A stretch of DNA of 64,000 bases from Magnolia sinica (lineage: Eukaryota > Streptophyta > Magnoliopsida > Magnoliales > Magnoliaceae), in assembly GCF_029962835.1 (NCBI RefSeq), contig NC_080584.1, forward strand, positions 83,170,862-83,234,861. The letters are read 5' to 3'. The notes under the pieces were generated by a model. That model ran no database searches. It saw only the letters and a program-made list of their open reading frames with translations, and was not told where the DNA came from. The translations under genes and the position numbers were made by a program. The first letter of the stretch is position 1. The number at the start of each line of letters is the position of its first letter. This document shows positions 56,190 through 64,000 of the stretch, piece after piece.

Positions 56190-57560
56190 GATGAATGGGT
56201 GCTATTGAAGTCAAAATCTGGACCACTCTCCACTCAATGCTGCGAACCTCCAATGAACCCTGGTCCTGCACAAAGGGGTGAGCAAAGGAGACCTTGGCTC
56301 AGCCGAGGGACCCTCCGATGCCTAACTCAGGCTAGGGAATCTGGGTCTAAGTTGCGTAATGTAGAGAGAAGGTGCGAGATATTGCATGCTTGTGGCAATA
56401 GGATCCTCTGGTATTTATACCTGTGGGTAGAGAGGATCGTGTCCGTTAATCTCAGTGCGATTTACTCAATCACGCGGATATTGCAATGTGAAGATATTAT
56501 CCGCAATCTTTGGGTTGTACGGCGTATCGTGTCTTAAGGACGCGAATCCTCGGGCGAGATCTTCGGTCACGTCCGCATTTAGGCTAGTCTCCCGACTCGG
56601 CACTCGGAGTATCCTCACCCGGGCTCGGCCTCATCTTATCCAGACCTGAGACCAAGTACTGGCATTCGAAGTCGGTCGAATAATTTGCCTTAGTCTCGGA
56701 TGCATACGCATTTCGACTGTTCACTGAACGCCGTCTTCAAATGACGAGAATGAATATGAGGGCTCGTCTCGGCCCGCTTATAGTCGTAATCCAGAGGTCG
56801 GCTTACAATTGGCGCGGTGCCTTCCTTCCGACCCTCCTTCCGAGGCCTTAATAACTGATTTGGATAGCTCCGGACGACCCTGATTGTCCTTATTCAGATT
56901 TCTTCATAAACAGAAGTCCCCTACTCTCTTGGTTCGAGCTTGGACTTAGAGAGTAAATGCCTGGGGAAACGAAATGATGCCTCCATGCCTCAGCTCATGA
57001 TGACTGTTGATACAACTGGGGTGCAATAACTGCGACGATTGCGCTTCAGATTCCTTATCTCGTACGATGGTTGCACCTATTCAGATCTCGACCTCTGGGT
57101 GGATGACACGTGACGACGGTTACGATTTGCAATCGGCAGACGGTGCCACGTGCCCATGGGGAGGCGAGAGACGGCGTGCACCATGAATGGCATTTAATGC
57201 TGAGGCGACTTCGTCCTTAGAACGCGGGCTCATATGTATCGTTTCCCTCCGCGTGTCCCTTGGTAGAGGGTATATTCTCATGTGTTGATTGTTGCGATGA
57301 TTTGTTGATGTTAATGGCTGACCCCTAAAGGGGGTCAACACCTCACGAATGGCGCGCGACCCTTAATTATTTTTGTAGATCTTTTAACGTATGATGAGCC
57401 AACCCCTTCTTTAAGGGATCGGTTCACCTCCGGATTTTTTCTCCGCATATGAGAGGACCCCTTGTAGATTTTCGTGGATTAACGAGTCGGCCCCTTCTTT
57501 AAGGGATCGGTCCATCAAGCTCGCCTCTGCTTATGAGGGGCAGTTTTTTTTGTTTGTAGA
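56190..57560 (-). repeat. LTR of the gypsy element (3' side), approximate limits
   Basis: 56297-56640 is repeated, same orientation, at 60666-61008, as expected for the two LTRs of one element or two related elements. On the - strand it contains a GTATAAATACC TATA box (about 56409-56419). Two roughly 100-bp units with CCCCTTCTTTAAGGGATCGG lie at 57371-57560. Exact LTR ends (TG…CA) were not resolved. Confidence 0.6.
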
Positions 57561-57666
57561 TAGACCACATGAATAAATCAGATAGAAAGACTTTTATTAA
57601 GGGCCTTAAAAGGCTAGTAGCTCCGAGCTATACAATTATTGAAGGCCTCCAATAGCCAGTAGATTC

Positions 57667-60080
57667 TCATGGATAGTAGATCTTTAGGTGTTCGGCATTC
57701 CAAGGGTAGGGGAACTGACGTCCTTCGAGATCTTTCACTTGGTAAGAGCCCAGTTTAGTTGACTTGACAATGCAACAAGGCCCTTCCCAATTTGGTCCGA
57801 GCGTACCAACCCCTGGCTCTGCTGTATTCTGGAAGACGTAGCGGAGGACTAGGTTCCCTCGTCGGAACTACCTCGTTTTGACCCTGAAATTGTAGAACCG
57901 TGCCACTTGTTGATGCCGAGCGGCAACCCAGAGTCTAGCGACGTCTCTGGCTTCGTCGAGCAGGTCAAGGTTTGCTACGATCTGGTCTGCATTCTGATCC
58001 TCCTGGTAGGTCCTGACCCGAGCTGTCGGGAGGCCGATCTCGATTGAGACGATCGCCTCCGAGCCGTAAGATAGCGAAAATGGGGTTTCCTTTGTAGACG
58101 ATTGAGTTGTAGTCCTGTAGGCCCAAAGGACGAATGAGAGCTCATTTGCCCAGTTGCCTTTCGCTTTTTCTAACTTAGTCTTGAGGTGATGCTTGATGAC
58201 CTTGTTTACGGCTTCAACTTACCTGTTGAATTGCGGGTGCTGAGGCGAGGAGTATGCATTTGAGATACCAAGCCCCCTACACATGCCTCATAATTTATCA
58301 TTATCAAACTGCTTCCTGTTGTCAGAGACGATGGTGTGCAGGATTCCGAATCGACAGATGATGTTCTTCCAGATGAAGTCGATCACCTTATGTTCTGTAA
58401 TCTTTGCCATTGGTTCAGCCTCGGCCCACTTAGTGAAATAGTCGACTGTTACGATGGCAAACTTAATTTGTCCTTTCCCAGTGGGTAGAGGTCTAATAAT
58501 ATCGATCCCCCACTGAGTGAACGACCATGGCCCGCTCATGGGGGTCATCTCTTCCGCAGGCTGCCTCGGCACAGCGGTAAACCTCTGGCATTATCACATC
58601 TCTGGACGTAGTTCTTGAAATCCTCCCGAATGGTCGGCCAAAAGTACCCCCGTCGAAATATTTTCAGAGCTAAAGCACGGCCACCAAAGTGATTTTCACA
58701 GACTCCCTCGTGGATCTCCCGAATCACGTAGTCTACTTTATCGGGTTGGAGGCACCTGAGGTAGGGCTATGAATGCCCCTTCTTGTATAGGACCTCATCC
58801 AAGACCACGTATCGTGCAACTTTAATCTTCAGACACCGAGTCTCTAGGTTGCCTTAGGGGACCTCACCAGACTTGAGGTAACTGTAGATTGGGTCCATCC
58901 AACTCGGAGTGGTCTCCATCGAGTTGACCATCTCTTGATCAGTCCATTCGATGCTCGGACTATCCAAAAATTCTATAGGGACGATCCAAGGGATCTTTCC
59001 TTCAGCGGCGAAGGCTAACCTTGCAAGGGCGTCAGCCCAAGTGTTCTCCATCCTCGGAATCTGAGTGATGACGCGGCTCCAAAACCTTTCCATCAGCTTC
59101 TTGGCCTTGACTAGATAAGACACCATCCTTGCCTCCTTGGCGTCATACTTGGTGGAGATGTGGTTTACGATGAGTTGAGAGTCACACCGTACTTCGAGAC
59201 GCTAAACCCCCAAATTGGCCGCCAGTGGGAGTCCGGCCAACAAGGCCTCGTATTCTGCCTCATTGTTGGAGGCTTTGAAGTCGAGCCTGATCGCATACTG
59301 AATGGAGGTTGCATAAGGTGCCACCAAGACAATTCTTACCCCGACGCGCTTAGAGTTTAACAATCCGTCCACATAAAGTATCCATCTCTGTTCCGATTCT
59401 GCATTCTGGGCAAGCGGGGGAGTTAGCGGGGGTCACAGGAATGGCCTCCGCGCCTGCGTCTACTTTTTTTGCATCCAAGGTAGTGAACTCTGCTAAGAAG
59501 TCGGTCACAGCTTGACCCTTGAATGCAATTTTTGGGCGATATTGGATGTCGAACTCCCCAAGTTCTATCACCCACTTAGTCAGCTGTTCGGAGACCTTAG
59601 GCTTTTGGAACACTTGCCTGAGGGGGGAGTCAGTTAGGATGACAATGGTATGTGCCTGGAAGTACGGACGCAGCCTCCGTGCTGAGAAGACTAAGCTGAA
59701 TGCTAGTTTCTCCATACTTGGGTATCTGGTCTCAACAGGTACCATTGCCTTATTTACATAGTAAACGGGGTGCTGCTTACCCCCCCACTTCCCTGACGAG
59801 TGCGGAACTGACGACTAATGCAGAGACCACCAGATATAGGAATAGAGGTTCACCCTCTTCCGGCTTGGATAGTAGGGGAGGTGAACCCAGGTATTGCTTC
59901 ATCTGCTGAAGGGTTTGCTTACATTTCGATGTCCACTCGGCTTTCTTGTGACGCTTCAATTGCTGGAAGAAGGAGAGGCACTTATTAGTGGCTCAAGATA
60001 TAAATTGATCAAGTGCTGCTTCCCGACCAATGAGGCATTGGATTTCCTTTGTAGTCTGAAGCAAGCTCATGTCGAGTAGT
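57667..60080 (-). pseudogene. Ty3-gypsy (Tat/Ogre-type) pol, 5'-truncated and frameshifted
   Basis: - strand order: end of RT (KRHKKAEWTSKCKQTLQQMK, 59959-59777), RNase H (ETRYPSMEKLAFSLVFSARR, TDSPLRQVFQKP, 59745-59350), a second archaeal-like RNase H (FKASNNEAEYEALLAGL, RCDSQLIVNHI, ENTWADALARLAF, to 58854), the integrase zinc region (IREIHEGVCENHFGGRALAL, 58727), the integrase core (WGIDIIRPLPTGKGQIKFAI, DYFTKWAEAEP, 58572-58288) and the C-terminus ending LKIYYP with TGA at 57667-57669. A second RNase H between RH and integrase is the mark of the Tat/Ogre lineage. The RT N-terminus, protease and gag are missing: the sequence stops at about 60080 where unrelated repeat begins. Several stops. 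Confidence 0.88.
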
Positions 60081-60084
60081 GCCT

Positions 60085-60665
60085 TAATCTTATTTTTCGT
60101 TTCAAGCCTTAAAACGAGCTCGCCAAATGGATGGACGGTTTGGATATAATAAATATCCCATGATATGATTTATAGCCTGAACCTACTGAACTTGCTAACG
60201 TGAAAGCTTGCACAACACGTTATAGCAGCTGTGACGTTCACAGCCATAACGCCTCGAGCTCTGAGTTGTACAAACAACCCAAATGATATCAACGTTACAT
60301 GGGCCCCATAATGATGTATTTTTTATATCCATGCCGTTTATCCATTTTTCGTGATCATTTTAGATCATTTGGAAAAAAAATGAATCATATCTAAAGCTCA
60401 AATGGATCACACCGAAAATAATAACGAGGATAATAATTTTCACCATTAAAAAAGTTGATCTGAATCGCACCTAACCCGATCCGACTCAGTTTCCCTAACC
60501 GAGTCGGACTCGGTTTAGGTTAGGCCAACCGTGTGTCGGATCGGATCGAGTCGTATGTCCCAGACCCAGTCCCGGATCGAATCGAGTTCGGGTCAGTCTA
60601 GCTAGATTTCAGACCAAATCGGGTTAGACCCAATCCGTTCCGACTCGGTCCGATGCCCACCTCTA
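60085..60665. mobile_element. fragments of a Mutator-family arm and a hAT-type MITE
   Basis: 60085-60455 contains TTTCGTTTCAAGCCTTAAAA and GGACGGTTTGGATATAA, as in the arms of the 12.4-kb element. 60460-60665 is rich in CCGACTCGG/CGGATCGGATC and ends GATGCCCACCTCTA, a hAT-MITE right end. No matching left end was found. These pieces replace the missing 5' half of the gypsy element. Confidence 0.55.
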
Positions 60666-61008
60666 GGCTCAGCCGGGGGACCCTCCGATGCCTAAGTCAG
60701 GCTATAGAATCTGGGTCTAATTTGCGTAATGTAGAAAGAGGGTGCGAGATATTGCATACCTGTGGCAATAGGATCCTCTGGTATTTATACATGTGGATAA
60801 AGAAGATCATGTCCGTTAATCTCGACGCGATTTACTCAATCATGCGGATATTGCAATCGTGGAGATATTATCCGTAACCTTTAGGTCGTGTGGCGTATCG
60901 TGTCTTAAGGACGCGAATCCTCGGGCGAGATCTTCAGTCACGTCCGCATTTAGGCTAGTCTCTTGACTCGGCACTCGGAGTATCCTCACCTAGGCTCGGC
61001 CTCATCTT
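60666..61008 (-). repeat. second gypsy LTR fragment
   Basis: Aligns with 56297-56640 (shared GGACCCTCCGATGCCTAA and GCGTAATGTAG, and the same GTATTTATAC box). Cut on the left by the hAT-type MITE and on the right by the TGTCACGACCC insertion. Confidence 0.75.
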
Positions 61009-61900
61009 GTCACGACCCAAACCCGGAAATCGGATTCACAAGAATCCCAATCGCCGAATCCGGTGCTGATAGCCTCTGTAATACCCCATTCTCGGCTCAT
61101 AGCGTCCATATGCTAGATTTTGATCCTGAGATCCTACAAGGAGAAATTTTTTTTGTACATTTAACTCTTAATAGGCATAACCACAAGTATACCCAAATCA
61201 CAAAGGCAACATCATCATTACATATCCACTAATATAATCATTTGAGTACAATAATGAAAGGGCAATACATAAATCGAAAATCAAGCTCCAGAAGACCGCT
61301 GCACACTCCAAACTCATCACTGCTGCAACCTAACATCACCTGCACACATCTATCGTGCATAATGTAAGACCCGTATCCTAGCTCGTACCGTTCCGTAGGC
61401 CTCCGCGGTCCTCCCGGTCGGATTCTGACGACCCACGATTTGCTGTCGACATTTACACGCAATCCTGAGTCATGTCTCGTATATCAAAGTCGACTCGACT
61501 CGAGACTCGTATCCTAGCGACCGCGCCGTCGCCGCGATTCCGACCCCACGTATTACGCGCTGAGGCGATACCCGGGCCAGGAGATGTAGGCCCACGTTCA
61601 GTTCGAGGAAAACACCGCGCGTCGCAATTTTCAAGAGAATCTCTAGCCTAAATGTCACATCAACCCATTAATCAAGTCTAAGTACACAACCTTACTTAGC
61701 CATCCCCTTTTCACCAACAAGGCATGGCACCCATTCCTTTTTCACCTAAAAGTCAACATGCACCATGCTCCCTCATCCCATCACCCCATCCATCACCACT
61801 CCTCTCTCTCATTCTCTCTCTCCATTCTCCCATGCAACTCCCAAGGAGAGGAAATGTCCAAGCTCTCCATGAGAAGAGCCATGTGTGGCCCACTCCCTGA
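61009..61900. repeat. chromovirus-like LTR fragment
   Basis: Begins TGTCACGACCC exactly where the gypsy LTR similarity ends, the terminal motif of Tekay/Del-type LTRs. On the - strand a purine-rich GAGAGAGAGAATGAGAGAG leader-like run lies at about 61800-61830. The other end is missing, since Mutator-family repeat starts at about 61900. Orientation is uncertain because such LTR ends are near-symmetrical. Confidence 0.5.
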
Positions 61901-63173
61901 AAATTGAGTGGGGCAAACTAGAAATTGAGCGGGGCAAACTGAAAATTAGGCGGGCAAACATGAAATTGAGCGGGACAAACTGAAAATTGAGCGGAGTAAA
62001 AATAAAATTGATCGTGAAGTAAATGAAATGAATGAAATTGACCACGAAGTGAATGAAATGAATTTTCGACCATCGACCTGATGGAATCTTGAAAAATAAC
62101 AGAGTTGGTTGGCTAAAGTAGCTTCTCCTACCCCAAAATCATATAGGGTACGTCAGGTAACTAATTCTGGTTTAGAAGATATTCTTGTTAAATGAATAAA
62201 GAAAGAAATGAAAAAAAGAGAGAAAATTTTTTTATATGCTTATATATACATATTTATATAAATATGTATTAGAGAATATTATAGGTAGAATAAAGTTCTT
62301 CATGTAAAAAAATAAAAAATAAATATAAATATAAATTTTGCATAGACTGGCTACGGTTATAATTCGTAGCTATAGGTCCTTCGATATATCCCCGAGCTTT
62401 CGATATTATTGAAAAAGTTTAGGACTGTCCCGCGAGTTTGCCCAAAAAATTGTAATTTTCAATACACTATGGCTACGGATTATAACCGTAGCTATACTGC
62501 ACGGCCGCTGCACTCTATAGCTTTTTATTTTTTTAATGCTGTGTTGCTTATGTGGGTCCCATCATGAGGTCTGTGTTATATCCAAACCGTCCATCTATTT
62601 GGCGTACTCATATTAAGTCTTGAGACAAAAAATAAGATAGATCTAACTATCAAGTGGACCACACTCTAAAAGACAGTGGGGAATTGAACGTCTACTATTG
62701 AAACCCTTTTAGGGGTTACAAAAGTTTTGGATCATTATGAAAGTTGTTTTTCCTCTTCATCCAAGTCTTTGTGACCATATGAATGAACTTAGACGGGGAG
62801 GATTTCTCACAAACAGCACGGTGGGCCCCCTAAAGGTTTCTAATGGTTGACGCTCATTCAACACTGTTTCCTGTAATGTGGTACACTTGAGATTTGGATA
62901 TACCTCATTTTTGGTCTCATACCATAAAATAATCTGAAAAAGTATATGGACGGCATGGATGAAAATCATACATCATAGTGGGGCCCACAGACCACTGACC
63001 ATCCGCCATTGGCTGGTGGTAGGCGGAGTACCCAATCCCTTTATGTGAAAGGAGGGGTATTTTCTTCCAGAAATTCGGTCTCAGCACGTGCAGGTCTAAG
63101 TTGCAAAACAAAGTTTGTCTTCTTTAATAAAAACAGCTGGTTAAAAGGTCGGGTCCACAGTCCTAAATTTCTC
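61900..63173 (-). mobile_element. right half of a second Mutator-family element
   Basis: Order matches the right arm of the 12.4-kb element: minisatellite units (61905-61995, GAGCGGGGCAAACTGAAAAT), CATCGACCTGATGG block (62070-62090), AT-rich block (62150-62320), CTACGG palindromes (62345-62500), subterminal DNA (62540-63010) and TIR ending ACAGTCCTAAATTTCTC at 63173. Flanking DNA after the TIR is CGAAACTTC, not TGAATGGAA. This shows TGAATGGAA is not part of the TIR. The left half is absent. Confidence 0.75.
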
Positions 63174-63426
63174 CCGAAACTTCTCCAGCTCGCAAGAATA
63201 TTTTAATAGTGGACATTCAATTCCCACCCTGTGTTCCACTTAAGCCGTGGACCTGCCTATTTTTTTGGTTCATTTATTAAAACGATTAGAGAAAAGCGTT
63301 GAAAGGCATGGATAAAACACTTAATCCGTCCGGTCGGGGTTAGGACGCAATCCACGTCCTGCTGAGCCGCACCTAACCCGCACCCGTTCGAAAGGGACGC
63401 GGAATACCTGCGGAAAGAACTCCCAG

Positions 63427-64000
63427 GGAAGCAGATTGGATACTGAACGCTTCAGTAGCCAAAGTCCGGATCCTCTGTTATCAGGTTAACAGAGAATTCC
63501 TGATACCCTAATGCTCATTGGTCCACGTCACTACTCACTAAAAAAATAAAAATAATAAAAAACAGCTTCGGACGCCAAACCATTAGGGTAACAGGAATTC
63601 TCTGTTGACCTGATAACAGAGGATCCCGACTCGTTTCCGCCGTGCACCCACTCCGCCGTGAAATCGGATTGTCATAATGAGAAAATTCAGTTGGGCTCAC
63701 TGTGAATATATGCGATTTATCCACACCTTCCACCTGTTTTTCCATCCAATTTTAGGCGTTGAGCGCAAAATGAAACTTATAAAAATCTCAAGTGGACCAT
63801 ACCACAGGAAACAGTGGAAATAATGATTTCCACCATTGAAACCTTTCCAGGCCCCACAGTGATGTTTATTTTTCATCCAAACTGTTCAAAGGATCAAAAA
63901 GCATGGATGAAGGTAAAAAAATAAATATAATCTTGATCCAAAACTTCTATAGCCCCCAAGAATTTTTCTATGGTATAAATTCAATTCACACTGTTTCCTT
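63427..64000. mobile_element. partial foldback element running off the window, with nested hairpin
   Basis: GGGAAGCAGATTGGATACTG resembles the left end of the MITE at 50339, and the sequence after 63630 is foldback-type DNA (CCACTCCGCCGTGAAATCGG, CAAGTGGACCATACC). It is interrupted by the hairpin at 63468-63626. The right end is outside the window. Confidence 0.5.
63468..63626. mobile_element. foldback hairpin with about 45-bp arms
   Basis: Left GGATCCTCTGTTATCAGGTT, AACAGAGAATTCCTG, TACCCTAATG pairs with the inverted right arm CATTAGGGTAACAGGAATTC…TGATAACAGAGGATCC with few mismatches. The loop is about 65 bp and A-rich. The arms include GGATCC and GAATTC palindromes. Confidence 0.8.

Overview
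This window reads as nuclear DNA of a flowering plant. The evidence is spliced genes with GT-AG introns, plant Ty1-copia, Ty3-gypsy, LINE and SINE remnants, many TIR elements, long (TA)n runs, and no prokaryotic gene organisation. The very common short foldback repeats built around 'GTGGGNCCCAC' and 'GCCGTCCATC' suggest a non-grass, possibly early-diverging lineage such as a magnoliid. That lineage guess is inference only. Most of the 64 kb is transposon sequence.

Two host genes can be supported. At the left edge (about 1.1-2.9 kb, + strand) are the last two coding exons of an unidentified gene. The main gene lies on the - strand: a complete, intact LAZ1-like (DUF300 / OST-alpha family) seven-helix membrane protein of 299 residues. 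Its four coding exons are at 29378-29100, 28986-28864, 28102-27812 and 13111-12905. A TATA box at 35098-35107, with a CT-rich leader and a GTAAG donor, probably marks its promoter and a 5'UTR intron of about 5.6 kb. Intron 3 is 14.7 kb because it holds a nested retrotransposon complex.

That complex is a decayed + strand copia (13547-25833; LTRs, PBS, PPT and GTTCT target duplication all visible). A 2.8-kb chromovirus-like solo LTR (14327-17111) sits in its gag, and a second, - strand copia (18836-23048) is inserted exactly in the integrase 'DNSGE' motif. At both insertions the host reading frame continues across the insertion once one target duplication is discounted.

Left of the LAZ1-like gene, at 4.8-10.4 kb, is a decayed - strand LINE split by a 2.8-kb PIF/Harbinger-like element. 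Between the presumed promoter and the LAZ1-like ATG lie two + strand RTE-like LINE fragments and three MITEs.

Immediately upstream of the presumed promoter is the most striking structure: a 12.4-kb Mutator-like element (35470-47893). It has long TIRs and a perfect 9-bp target duplication, TGAATGGAA. A 270-bp relative sits beside it on the same target sequence. The large element carries inverted arms, five 21-bp-period minisatellite arrays, CACTA-type palindromes, two SINEs, an RNase H-like remnant and a recognisable piece of a BAHD acyltransferase gene, so it is Pack-MULE-like.

The right end (47.9-64 kb) holds more foldback MITEs, a third SINE, a PIF-type MITE, a truncated Tat/Ogre-type gypsy element (57.6-60.1 kb, - strand) with LTR fragments on both sides, a chromovirus-like LTR fragment, and a broken right half of the same Mutator family ending at 63173. 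No tRNA, rRNA, CRISPR array or intact transposase gene was found.
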